A DNA stretch of 44,651 nucleotides from Planktothricoides sp. SR001. Lineage in GTDB: Bacteria; Cyanobacteriota; Cyanobacteriia; Cyanobacteriales; Laspinemataceae. The notes below the pieces were generated by a model. That model searched no databases. It saw nothing but the letters and a program-made list of their open reading frames with translations, and was not told the DNA's origin. Below, piece by piece: positions 1 to 8,260 of the stretch; the first letter of the stretch is position 1; every line of letters begins with the position of its first letter. The stretch covers positions 7,314 to 51,964 of the forward strand of contig NZ_LIUQ01000048.1 of NCBI RefSeq assembly GCF_001276715.1, in the 5' to 3' direction. Position numbers and translations under genes: made by a program.

Positions 1-35
1 TCTCAAACCCCTACACCCTCTCTTCCCCCGCACTC

Positions 36-605
36 TTACTGCGGTTTATCCAAGCGACGCATTAAATAAGCGACGCCAAAATCCCCGTTGGGATGTTGTT
101 CTAAGATTTCTGCGAGGGCAAAAATTTTTCCGGCGATTTCTGGACCGAGTTTATCAACGATCGCCTGACGCGCATTTTCCAGATATTGTCTGGAGCGAAT
201 CAGGGATTGCCATTCCCCAGAAAATACTTGTTCTAGGTTATAGCTGAGGGCTAATTCTACCAAAGCTTCCCATTCGCCGCGATCGCACCAAAAGCCGCCG
301 CAAGCGGAACAACGTTCCACATAAAAGGGAGTTTTGATCTGAACTTTGCTCCGAGACAGATAGCGATCGCACTTAGGACACAAACCCGCACGGTTATCGG
401 AGGGTGAGACTTCCACCATAATCTCCCCTGGAGTCGAGGTAGCGCCCCGTTGTCGTAACCATTGGGGTTGTTGGCTGCGCCATTCCTCATAAGTATCCAG
501 GGAAATCCAATTTCCCTGACAGTCTGGACAACAATGAACCGCTAAATCCTCACTTAACCAGCCGTCTACCAACTCAACTTTTCTATCTTTTGGACATTTC
601 ATCAC
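36..605 (-). CDS. Zinc-ribbon (zf-TFIIB-type) protein
   Basis: A 189-residue soluble protein with two Cys-rich modules. The N-terminal one has CPKD near residue 4 and CCPDC near residue 25. The second has CPKC near residue 76 and CSACGGFWCDRGE near residue 99. The CxxCxGxWxDxGE pattern is typical of the zf-TFIIB Pfam family, common in cyanobacteria and without a settled function. The C-terminal half is helical and has no recognised domain. Two adjacent ATG codons open the frame. It is separated from the next leftward gene by about 115 bp, so it is probably its own transcription unit. Zinc binding is inferred from the cysteine spacing; no enzymatic role can be assigned. Confidence 0.8.
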   Translation of the reverse strand: MMKCPKDRKVELVDGWLSEDLAVHCCPDCQGNWISLDTYEEWRSQQPQWLRQRGATSTPGEIMVEVSPSDNRAGLCPKCDRYLSRSKVQIKTPFYVERCSACGGFWCDRGEWEALVELALSYNLEQVFSGEWQSLIRSRQYLENARQAIVDKLGPEIAGKIFALAEILEQHPNGDFGVAYLMRRLDKPQ

Positions 606-721
606 GGTATCTCTCCGAAGGCGATATTTAGTTAATCATTAGTTAATCAATCGCGAGGGTTCACCTCCCTCTTGACAAAAATCTTGACAAAAATTTTTTA
701 AGTTGCCACAACCAGCAGATT

Positions 722-1087
722 TTATTCTAAAAGGACATCACAGTAACGAATCAAAATCCCTAGGCGATCGCTAATTTGTGCCAAACGTTGTTGCTTGGTA
801 GTGGGTTGTCGAGCGGTTTGGAAAAACATGACATCGGTGGTCAACAAACTCAGATGCTTGTGCATTTCTGTCCGATATGACTGGACTAAAGAGATGCGTT
901 CCTTGGGCAATTCATCCAAGTTTATGGTGAGAATTTCTTGCTTAAATAATTCTTGGACTTGGGATAGTGCCGCTAACAAGGCAGTTTGATTTAACTCAGA
1001 CTGAGAGTTGAACTGAGCGATCGTGTTATGGATTTCTTCGAGAGATTGTTGAAAGCTTAGATATTGCGGGTAATGAATCTCTGACAT
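722..1087 (-). CDS. PatD-like protein (heterocyst frequency control family)
   Basis: About 121 residues when read from the ATG at 1087 (starts MSEIHYPQ). The frame stays open to 1144, but the extra residues do not look conserved. It is all-helical: a YLSFQQSLEEI opening and a central LVQSYRTEMHKHLSLLTTDVMFFQTARQ segment. This resembles the small cyanobacterial family annotated as heterocyst frequency control protein PatD. In Anabaena PatD limits heterocyst frequency and has been linked to FtsZ. The family also occurs in filamentous strains without heterocysts, so the match does not show that this organism differentiates. It diverges from rel across about 300 bp. Family assignment is from memory of the motif. 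Confidence 0.6.
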   Translation of the reverse strand: MSEIHYPQYLSFQQSLEEIHNTIAQFNSQSELNQTALLAALSQVQELFKQEILTINLDELPKERISLVQSYRTEMHKHLSLLTTDVMFFQTARQPTTKQQRLAQISDRLGILIRYCDVLLE

Positions 1088-1389
1088 CGTTGATTTCTGC
1101 CTAAAAATTTGGTTTATATAATAGAAAGCAAGAGTTTTACACAAACCTATAAAGCTGGAGTAGTGCTGGATTCAGGGGCGATCGCCCTTGAAAGCAGCCC
1201 AATTTATATTCTCTGAATCGACTCTAGCGGCACAATGCCCTGAACCAGAGAAAATGGTGGGACTTTCTGTTCTCTCCACTGGGTAAAATGTATCTATAGA
1301 TACAGACATCCTTTACAATTAACCAATTATCGACCATCATTCACCGCTCGCTCCTCCCTAAATCCTTTCACTGTACTCATACCATCCTT

Positions 1390-3660
1390 ATGAACACTGC
1401 TGCGCCCACCTGTACTTTTAATGTTGAATTACCCGATTGGCTTAACAATTGTCTAATAGCCGAAACCCAAGGTAAATCAGCTTTTCCAGAAATATCTCCC
1501 GCCGACAATGCCTTGATTTGTCGAGCATTTGAATTTGCCTATCACCTCCATGAATGTCAGCGAAGAGCATCGGGAGAGCCCTATATCTGTCACCCGATCG
1601 CCGTAGCGGGGTTACTCCGGGATCTCGGTGGCAGCAGCGCCATGATTGCTGCCGGTTTTCTCCATGACATTGTAGAAGATACCGATGTCACCGTAGCAGA
1701 TTTAGAGCAACGCTTTGGCCCCGAAGTTGCCAGCTTAGTCGAAGGAGTCACCAAACTTTCTAAATTTAACTTTTCTAGCAAAACTGAACGCCAGGCAGAA
1801 AACTTTCGGCGAATGTTTTTGGCAATGGCTCAAGATATTCGGGTCATTGTGGTAAAATTAGCCGATCGCCTGCATAACATGAGAACTTTAGAGTCTCTAG
1901 CGGATGCCAAACGCCGCCGAATTGCCAGCGAAACTTTAGAAATTTTTGCCCCATTAGCTAATCGTTTAGGGATTGGCCGATTTAAATGGGAATTAGAAGA
2001 TTTATCCTTTAAATATCTCGATCCAGAAGCTTATCGGGAAACGCAATTGTTAGTCGCCGAAAAACGCACGGAAAGAGAAGCCCGGTTAGCCACTCTGACT
2101 CAGACTTTAAGACAGCGTTTAGAAAAAGCTCATATTAACTGTATCGATATTAATGGTCGTCCCAAACACCTCTATGGGATTTACCAGAAAATGCAGCGAC
2201 AACAAAAGCAATTTCACGAAATATACGATGTCGCCGCCATGCGAATTATTGTAGAAAATAATGAAGAATGTTATCGGGCTTTGGCCGTAGTTCACGACCT
2301 ATTTCGGCCAATTCCAGGTCGTTTTAAAGACTATATTGGTCTGCCCAAACCCAACCGCTACCAGTCTTTACATACGGGAGTGATTGGGCCAACAGGTCGT
2401 CCGATTGAAGTGCAAATTAGAACCCAAGAAATGCACCATATTGCTGAGTATGGAATTGCCGCGCATTGGAAATATAAAGAAACGGGGTCTTCTGATGCTC
2501 AATTAACCAATGACGATGAAAAATTTACTTGGTTACGTCAATTGTTGGATTGGCAAAGTGACCTGAAAGATGCTCAGGAATATCTGGAAAATATCAAAGA
2601 TAATCTATTTGATGATGATGTCTATGTGTTTACCCCACGGGGCGATGTAGTTTCCCTGAAACGAGGGGCAACCCCCATTGATTTTGCCTATCGCATTCAT
2701 ACAGAAATAGGCAATCATTGTTGCGGGGCACGGGTGAACGATCGCATGGTGACGTTAGATACGCTGCTGAAGAACGGGGATATTGTGGAAGTGATGACCC
2801 AGAAAAATAGTCATCCTTCTTTAGATTGGTTGAATTTTGTCGTCACTACTACGGCCAAAACTCGGATTCGCCAATGGTATAAGCGATCGCACCGGGATGA
2901 CAACATTGATCGCGGTCGAGATATGTTGGAAAAAGAAATGGGTAAAAATGGCTTTGAAGCCTTACTCAAATCAGAACCCATGCAGATGGTTGCCCAACGA
3001 TCTAATTACCAAACCGTCGATGATTTGTTAGCGGGTCTGGGATATGGCGAAATCACTTTGAATCAAGTGGTACATCGTCTGCAAGATTATGTCAAAGCCA
3101 ATACCCCTCAAGCCACAGAAATTGAGTCGGTTCAACCCACGGCGATCGCTTCCACTCGGCTATTGCGAGAATCCCCGTCGATCCTACCAGGGAAAAAATC
3201 TCCGATCGCCGGTGTGGAAGGTTTACTTTATCAAATTGCTGGCTGTTGTAATCCCGTTCCTGGAGAAGACATTATTGGGGTAGTGACTCGTGGCGCCCGG
3301 GGCATTTCCATTCACCGGCAAGGTTGTCCCAATGTGGATAGCATTCCTGGCGATCGCCTAGTCCCGGTGAATTGGAACCCCACCAGTGAAGACGAAGCGC
3401 GCCCCCAAACCTATCCGATTGATATTTCTATTGAAGTGATCGACCGCGTGGGGGTTCTCAATGACATTCTTTCTCGCTTAAAGGATAATCATGTAAATGT
3501 CCGCAGTGCCAACGTCAAAACCTACATGGATCGCCCAGCGGTGATTGACTTAGGCATTGAAATCCGCGATCGGGTTCAGCTTGACCGCACCTTCACTCAA
3601 ATCAAACAAATGAGTGATGTCTTAAATCTGCGCCGTGTCAGTCATGTAGACAATAATTAA
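1390..3660 (+). CDS. Bifunctional (p)ppGpp synthetase/hydrolase (RelA/SpoT family)
   Basis: The 756-residue protein has the full long-RSH architecture. An HD hydrolase domain (about 45-190) keeps its metal ligands H68, H92-D93 and D159, with the HDIVEDTD motif. A synthetase domain (about 250-365) contains IYDVAAMRIIV with D280, RFKDYIGLPKPNRYQSLHT, and E339 in IEVQIRT. A TGS domain (about 405-470, VYVFTPRGDVVSLKRGAT) follows, then a zinc-finger/CC-type segment (about 620-655, AGCCNPVPGE) and a C-terminal ACT domain (about 680-755). With both catalytic sets intact it should make and degrade (p)ppGpp, the stringent alarmone, in the cytosol. No clear Shine-Dalgarno precedes the ATG at 1390. It stands alone, divergent from the PatD-like gene. 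Confidence 0.96.
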   Translation: MNTAAPTCTFNVELPDWLNNCLIAETQGKSAFPEISPADNALICRAFEFAYHLHECQRRASGEPYICHPIAVAGLLRDLGGSSAMIAAGFLHDIVEDTDVTVADLEQRFGPEVASLVEGVTKLSKFNFSSKTERQAENFRRMFLAMAQDIRVIVVKLADRLHNMRTLESLADAKRRRIASETLEIFAPLANRLGIGRFKWELEDLSFKYLDPEAYRETQLLVAEKRTEREARLATLTQTLRQRLEKAHINCIDINGRPKHLYGIYQKMQRQQKQFHEIYDVAAMRIIVENNEECYRALAVVHDLFRPIPGRFKDYIGLPKPNRYQSLHTGVIGPTGRPIEVQIRTQEMHHIAEYGIAAHWKYKETGSSDAQLTNDDEKFTWLRQLLDWQSDLKDAQEYLENIKDNLFDDDVYVFTPRGDVVSLKRGATPIDFAYRIHTEIGNHCCGARVNDRMVTLDTLLKNGDIVEVMTQKNSHPSLDWLNFVVTTTAKTRIRQWYKRSHRDDNIDRGRDMLEKEMGKNGFEALLKSEPMQMVAQRSNYQTVDDLLAGLGYGEITLNQVVHRLQDYVKANTPQATEIESVQPTAIASTRLLRESPSILPGKKSPIAGVEGLLYQIAGCCNPVPGEDIIGVVTRGARGISIHRQGCPNVDSIPGDRLVPVNWNPTSEDEARPQTYPIDISIEVIDRVGVLNDILSRLKDNHVNVRSANVKTYMDRPAVIDLGIEIRDRVQLDRTFTQIKQMSDVLNLRRVSHVDNN

Positions 3661-3699
3661 AAGTGCGATCAAAAGCAAGAAATCGGGTAACTGCCGGCA

Positions 3700-3761
3700 A
3701 TTTTTGCCGAAAAACATAGATTTAATTCAGAAACCGGGTTTCTTGAAGAAACCCGGTTTCT
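3700..3761. repeat. Dispersed repeat with AAACCGGGTTTCT palindrome, copy upstream of Uma2 gene
   Basis: Contains the segment TTTTTGCCGAAAAACATAG followed by ATTTAATT, then AAACCGGGTTTCTT and its inverse AAGAAACCCGGTTT, which can pair as a strong hairpin. The same leader and core recur twice at 4675-4852, just downstream of the Uma2 gene. The core also recurs at 35.8-36.0 kb. Confidence 0.85.
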
Positions 3762-3821
3762 ACGCCCAGGATGGGGCGATCGCCTATACTCAGAATAAGT
3801 CCCCTAGCTGGGAGGATATCC

Positions 3822-4649
3822 ATGACCCAAGCATCCCTAAAAACCCCGATATTTTATCCCGAACCAGACGGCGCACCTATGGCAGAAAGTGACCCCACTC
3901 GTGATTATTTAGTTTATGGAGTAGAAGCCCTAAAACTATATTTTCAAAAGCGATCGGATGTTTATGTTTCCGGTAATTTGTGGCTATGTTACCAGCAAGG
4001 AGTCCCTGATGCGGTAGTTGCTCCGGATGTATTTGTGGTTTTTGGGGTAGAAAACCGTCAACGCCGCAGTTATAAAATCTGGGAAGAAAATGACAAAGCG
4101 CCTTCCTGGGTTCTAGAAATAACTTCCCGGAGCACAAGACATCAGGATGAACAAGAAAAACCCCGCACTTATGCTCAAATGGGTGTAACGGAATATTTCC
4201 AATATGACCCAACGGGGGATTATCTGAACCCTCCACTCAAGGGCAGAAGGTTAGAGGGCAATACTTACTCGCCGATCGCACCCACTGCGTTGGCAGATGG
4301 CACCCTTTGTTTCCCTTCTGAAGTATTGGGATTAGAAATGCATCTCCTAATTGATGGTCAGTTGCGTTTTTTCCATCGTCAGACCGGCGAGTATTTACGC
4401 ACTTATGGCGAAGAACGAGAGAGAGGCGATCGCGAACAACTGCGAGCCGAGCGCGAACGTCTGGAAAAGGAACAAGAACGTCTGCGGGCTGAACAAGAAA
4501 GCCAACGGGCGGAACAAGAACGTCTGCGGGCTGAACAAGAAAGCCAACGGGCGGAACAAGAACGGCAGGAAAAGGAACGGCAACAACAACGGGCCGCGAA
4601 ATTAGCCGCACGGTTGCGAGAACTGGGAATCGATCCTGATGCTGATTAA
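3822..4649 (+). CDS. Uma2-family (DUF820) restriction-like endonuclease with coiled-coil tail
   Basis: Read from the ATG at 3822, which has GGGAGGAT just upstream; an in-frame ATG at 3771 has no such site. The product is about 275 residues. The first 175 form a Uma2/DUF820 domain of the PD-(D/E)xK fold. Visible motifs are FYPEPDGAPMAES, the PD of VVAPDVFVVFG, the E of PSWVLEITSRST and the downstream YAQMGVTEYFQYDP. The last 85 residues are a charged E/Q/R coiled coil. It contains an exact 42-bp tandem duplication (4470-4511 and 4512-4553). Cyanobacteria carry many Uma2 paralogues with no proven role; nuclease activity is inferred from the fold. Both flanks carry the same dispersed palindromic repeat. 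Confidence 0.9.
   Translation: MTQASLKTPIFYPEPDGAPMAESDPTRDYLVYGVEALKLYFQKRSDVYVSGNLWLCYQQGVPDAVVAPDVFVVFGVENRQRRSYKIWEENDKAPSWVLEITSRSTRHQDEQEKPRTYAQMGVTEYFQYDPTGDYLNPPLKGRRLEGNTYSPIAPTALADGTLCFPSEVLGLEMHLLIDGQLRFFHRQTGEYLRTYGEERERGDREQLRAERERLEKEQERLRAEQESQRAEQERLRAEQESQRAEQERQEKERQQQRAAKLAARLRELGIDPDAD
4470..4553. repeat. Exact 42-bp tandem duplication inside the Uma2 gene
   Basis: Two consecutive identical 42-bp units (4470-4511, 4512-4553) plus an 11-bp start of a third unit. The length is a multiple of three, so the effect is to add 14 residues (EQERLRAEQESQRA) of coiled coil. Confidence 0.95.
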
Positions 4650-4674
4650 CCCAAAAAAATCGGGTTGAGTGCGG

Positions 4675-4852
4675 GAAACCAAAAGAAACCGGGTTTCTGC
4701 GATAATTTTTGCCGAAAAACATAGATTTAATTAAGAAACCCGGTTTCTGAATCCGGTTTATCAACCCCTGTGCGGGAGAAACCAAAAGAAACCGGGTTTC
4801 TGCGATAATTTTTGCCGAAAAACATAGATTTAATTAAGAAACCCGGTTTCTG
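4675..4852. repeat. Two direct 75-bp copies of the AAACCGGGTTTCT repeat
   Basis: 4675-4749 and 4778-4852 are identical or nearly so. Each begins GAAACCAAAAG, carries AAACCGGGTTTCTGCG, the GCCGAAAAACATAG leader, then the inverse AAGAAACCCGGTTTCTG. Each copy can fold as a hairpin closed by the two inverse cores. The element lies in the 220-bp gap between the convergent Uma2 and PPOX genes and could act as a bidirectional terminator. Confidence 0.9.
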
Positions 4853-4869
4853 CATCCCTGCGGCGAATT

Positions 4870-5451
4870 TTAAGGATTAATTTCTTGGATTGACCACCCA
4901 TCATTTTGACGCTGGTATAAGCGACGGTTTTGTGGGTCGCCCCGCAGTTCTAAATGATCGACGGAGAGAGGATCAAGTAATAGTAAACAAAAATGAGAAA
5001 GGGGTCGATCCGCTGCGGTCGGTGGGGGATTAAACCCATCGCCATTTTCTCTGGGATGTCCGGGATGTGGCCATGCAAATTGCGATCGCGCCGCGTCTGA
5101 AAGTTCTGCCCAGGCTTTTTCGCGAGCAACGGCTAACACCGGATCGAGATGGGTATCGGTGACTAAAGTTAAACGACCCTGCAAGCGAAATTGTTCGCGA
5201 GTTTTGGGAAAATACCAACAAACTTCAGCCCAAGGACAACGGTCAATTTGATCCGGTTTTTCACTGCGAAAATCGGTGACAAATTTTAACTGATTTGTCT
5301 GGTCTAAAAATCCGCGAAAAACTACTGTTCGGTTCGCCGGTCGGCCATTGGGACGAACAGTGGCTAACTGAACATAACGAGCATTGGGCAAACTGCGATT
5401 GCGATGTTGGGCGCGACCAAGAGGCGATCGCCAAGGAGCCAAATCATTCAT
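4870..5451 (-). CDS. FMN-dependent PPOX-type flavoprotein (Npun_F5749/alr4036-like)
   Basis: A 193-residue split-barrel flavoprotein. The N-terminal region reads APWRSPLGRA, then YVQLATVRPNGRPANRTVVFRG, the FMN-binding strand pattern of pyridoxamine-phosphate-oxidase-like proteins. Next come VTDFRSEKPDQI and AEVCWYFPKTREQFRLQGR. The tail (DHLELRG, then QNRRLY and DGW) is typical of the cyanobacterial/plant subgroup of this family. FMN binding is expected; the substrate is unknown and true pyridoxamine phosphate oxidase activity should not be assumed. It is convergent with the Uma2 gene and lies downstream of the decayed pentapeptide gene on the same strand. Confidence 0.85.
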   Translation of the reverse strand: MNDLAPWRSPLGRAQHRNRSLPNARYVQLATVRPNGRPANRTVVFRGFLDQTNQLKFVTDFRSEKPDQIDRCPWAEVCWYFPKTREQFRLQGRLTLVTDTHLDPVLAVAREKAWAELSDAARSQFAWPHPGHPRENGDGFNPPPTAADRPLSHFCLLLLDPLSVDHLELRGDPQNRRLYQRQNDGWSIQEINP

Positions 5452-5522
5452 CGGTCATCGATTAAAAACTATATGGAATATTAAATCGTGATTTGATAGG
5501 CATCATATCATCTTGGGCTAGA

Positions 5523-6525
5523 TCATCTTGGGCTGGAATAAAGCTGACCATCAGGCATCCGAGTATCCCGCAAAATCGCTTTATGCATATCTACGTTGGC
5601 AATCATCGCATCACGCAAACTCGCTCCCAGGAAATTGGCTTGCTCCAAATCCGTTTCATACAGATCAGCACCCAAAGGTAAGCATCAGATAAATCAGCGC
5701 CACTGAGATTAGTCCGCAACAAACAAGCTAAATTCAGTTTCGCGCCGGTCAAATCTGCCTCTTGTAAATTCGCATCAGTCAAATCTGCCCTAGTCAAATT
5801 CGCTTGACTTAAAGACGCTCGACTCAACACCGCTTCAGTTAAATCTGCCCCTTGCAAGTTTGCCCCCGCCAACATAGCCCCCCGAAGGGACGCTGCCATC
5901 AAACTACTGGCAATCAGATTCGCCTGACTTAAATTCGCTCCATTGAGTTTAGCCTCGGAAAAGTCCACCCCCTCCAACTCCAACCCACTCAAATCCACCC
6001 CATTAAGATATGCTTGAGCAAATTTCACCCCATTGAGCAGCGCCCCCTGTAATCGCGCACCACTTAATCGGGCTCCACTCAGATTTGCCCAACTCAAATT
6101 AGCCTTAGTCAAATTTGCACCGCGCAGATTAATTCCCCGCAAATCCGCACCACAAAGATTCACCCCTTCTAGGTTCGCTACCGCCAGGTTCACCGCAGTA
6201 AGTAAAGTGCCACTGAGTTTAGTTTCAATGAGTTTTGATTTCACCACCCAGGCGGATCTTAAATTAGTTTTTGTCAGGTCTGCTTCGATTAAACTAGCGT
6301 AGCGGATTGAAGTTTGGCAAAACTTAGATCCGCCCGATAAAGAAAAGCGCCATTCAAGTTGGCCTGATTTAAGACTGCCCGACTGAGGTTAGCACCTGTG
6401 AGAAAGGAGCCTTCGAGGTTGACCCCAGTTAAGTTAACATTGTTCATATCCGCACCAATCAAGTTGGCTTTGGCAAAATTTCTTTCCCCGGCCTGATAGC
6501 GGCTGAGTAATTCATAGAGTTTTAT
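5523..6525 (-). pseudogene. Decayed pentapeptide-repeat protein gene
   Basis: Three reading frames together rebuild one pentapeptide-repeat protein of about 330 residues. The 5' part starts KLYELLSRYQAGERNF, the usual opening of such proteins, but the codon where ATG is expected is ATA (6523-6525) and no ATG, GTG or TTG precedes it in frame. This frame (ADLSFAKLQSATLV) runs into TAA near 6290. Repeats resume in a second frame (ASLIEADLTKTNL) without a break in pattern. That frame is open down to about 5676, where AAA (5674-5676) appears where four As would keep the frame. The last part (GADLYETDLEQANFLGASLRD to MPDGQLYSSPR) is in a third frame and stops at 5523. A longer frame opened by GTG at 6247 is only the middle third. 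An intact paralogue lies at 24388-25383. Confidence 0.8.
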
Positions 6526-6608
6526 GGTATAAGATTTTAGTGATTTATTTAGCCATTCATTTTATATTGTTATAACGATCAACCCTGATATGTAAATTTA
6601 TTAACAAT

Positions 6609-6644
6609 AATACCTCTTACTAGACAGTAAGAGGTATTTTTTTT
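6609..6644. terminator. Hairpin terminator downstream of map
   Basis: A perfect 13-bp stem (AATACCTCTTACT, 6609-6621, with AGTAAGAGGTATT, 6626-6638) around a 4-base loop AGAC. On the plus strand it runs into a continuous T tract. On the minus strand it is followed by a weaker TATTATTGTT. It lies 25 bp beyond the map stop codon, so it most likely ends map transcription. Confidence 0.7.
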
Positions 6645-6669
6645 CACACCAAAAAAATTAATAAACTAA

Positions 6670-7503
6670 TTAAACTTTAGTGCGATCGCTTAAAATTTCA
6701 TAGCCATTTTCGGTGACTAATACTGTATGTTCAAACTGAGCGGATAGGGCATTATCCACCGTTACCGCTGTCCATTTATCCGCTAAAATGCGGGTATATT
6801 TGGAGCCTTGATTGAGAATCGGCTCGATCGCCAAAGTCATCCCAGCGCGTAATTTCACATTGGGCATTTCACGAGTGCGGAAGTTGAACACCGAAGGTTC
6901 TTCATGGAGGTTCCGACCCACACCATGACCCGTGAAATCTTCGACCACACTAAAACCATTGGCTTTCACATGGTCTTCAATTGCTCCGGCAATATCTAAT
7001 AGATAATTGCCCGCTTTGACTTGTTCAATTCCTTTATATAAAGATTCTTCGGCAACCCGAATTAATTTGGCGGCTTCTGGGGTGACTTCTCCCACTGCAA
7101 TAGTAATGCAAGAATCCCCGTGGAATCCTTCATAATAAGCGCCTGTGTCTACCTTGAGGACATCCCCGGCGCATAAGACTTTTTTCTTGTTAGGAATTCC
7201 ATGCACCACTTCATTGTTAACGCTGGCACAAATCGAAGCGGGAAAGCCATGATAGCCTTTAAAACTAGGGGTGGCTCCCATTTCCCGAATCCGTTTTTCC
7301 GCGTGAGCATCCAGGTCTGCGGTGGTCATGCCCGGCTGAACCATTTCAGAAATTTCTTTGAGCACCGTGGCCACAATTTTCGCAGACTGACGCATGATGT
7401 CAATCTCGCGGGGAGATTTCAGTTCAATAGTGCGGCGACGCTGTTGGTTTTTGACGCTGGGTTTCTGGGCAGGTTGTTGCAGGAGGTTGGCAAGAATGTT
7501 CAT
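6670..7503 (-). CDS. map: Methionine aminopeptidase, type I
   Basis: 277 residues. It removes the initiator methionine from nascent proteins. All five metal ligands are present: D119 (VDTGAYYEG), D130 (FHGDSC), H193 (TGHGVG), E227 (LAIEPIL) and E258 (QFEHTVLV). The substrate-side H101 is in EVVHGIPN. The first 25 residues are a polar, basic extension ([14 protein letters not shown]) ahead of the conserved [15 protein letters not shown]; the core is the usual 250 residues. The extension lacks the zinc fingers of eukaryotic enzymes. The gene is monocistronic, with a hairpin terminator after it. Confidence 0.96.
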   Translation of the reverse strand: MNILANLLQQPAQKPSVKNQQRRRTIELKSPREIDIMRQSAKIVATVLKEISEMVQPGMTTADLDAHAEKRIREMGATPSFKGYHGFPASICASVNNEVVHGIPNKKKVLCAGDVLKVDTGAYYEGFHGDSCITIAVGEVTPEAAKLIRVAEESLYKGIEQVKAGNYLLDIAGAIEDHVKANGFSVVEDFTGHGVGRNLHEEPSVFNFRTREMPNVKLRAGMTLAIEPILNQGSKYTRILADKWTAVTVDNALSAQFEHTVLVTENGYEILSDRTKV

Positions 7504-7721
7504 GTAGTCAGTAGTGATGATATTTGCTTGAATAGGAGAACAGCGATCGCGCCCGATCCCATTTTTCTAAAATAAAGAAATTGATTTCAGGCGATCGAGG
7601 ATCCGATATTCACTTTAGCTGGATAAATTAACCGTCTTTAACTAACTTAACAGATTCCACAAAAATTCCCCACAGACAATGTAGGGAACTTTTGCGTGGA
7701 AATCAGCCGGATAACCGAGGA

Positions 7722-8213
7722 TTAAACCTGCGCCGCAGGTTTAATGGTAATGGTGCCAATCATTCCCGCTTCGGTGTGACCGGGAATAGTGCAACGCAGT
7801 TGATAGGTTCCGGATCTTACCGGGACAAACACCCATTCCGCTTCCGCGTTGGGTCTGAGTTCTAGTTCGTGGATCGCCCCTTTGATTTCCACGTTACCGG
7901 CGTCTACTTTTTGACTCCAGGAAGCATCGGCAAAATCTTTGGCAGTGAAATAATGTTTTTGGGGACTGGGATTTGTCAATACCAGCTTGTAACGACGACC
8001 ACCCTCAAATTCAAAGTTATTGGGGAAAAATTTTAGTTCATTGGCTGTATTGCCTAAACTCACTGCCACCTCGATCGCCGGTTGACGGGCTAAATCACCC
8101 GTAGGTGCCGCGATCGCCGAGACCGACCCCAGCAGGCTGAACCATAGCACTAATGGCAGCAGCATCCAACGGGTTAAAAGTTTATGTGATGAGGAAACAA
8201 ACTGTTTAATCAT
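7722..8213 (-). CDS. Secreted cupredoxin-domain (plastocyanin-like) copper protein
   Basis: Start taken at the ATG at 8213; the frame is open to 8273 but that extension lies inside tnpB. The 163-residue product has a twin-segment signal peptide (MLLPLVLWFSLLGSVSAIAA, residues 17-36), then a single cupredoxin domain. Type-1 copper ligands are visible: H87 (PQKHYFTAKDF), C141 (LRCTIPGH), H146 and M151 (GHTEAGM). The C-x4-H-x4-M spacing matches plastocyanin and related proteins. The rest does not look like classic photosynthetic PetE, so the role is probably periplasmic or lumenal copper binding or electron transfer. An IS607-type element ends 47 bp upstream of the ATG and separates it from a TauE/SafE-like gene. 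Confidence 0.85.
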   Translation of the reverse strand: MIKQFVSSSHKLLTRWMLLPLVLWFSLLGSVSAIAAPTGDLARQPAIEVAVSLGNTANELKFFPNNFEFEGGRRYKLVLTNPSPQKHYFTAKDFADASWSQKVDAGNVEIKGAIHELELRPNAEAEWVFVPVRSGTYQLRCTIPGHTEAGMIGTITIKPAAQV

Positions 8214-8260
8214 GGGAGATAAGTTTAAATCTGGCTGAATATTTTGTTTGTCTGATTCAT

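Noticed and set aside
3704-3892. 62-residue frame overlapping the Uma2 start
   Set aside because: Covers the palindromic repeat and the Uma2 start region in a different frame; no family resemblance.
4351-4785. Alternative frames over the Uma2 coiled-coil region
   Set aside because: Shadows of the highly repetitive E/Q/R codons; repeat periodicity keeps other frames open.
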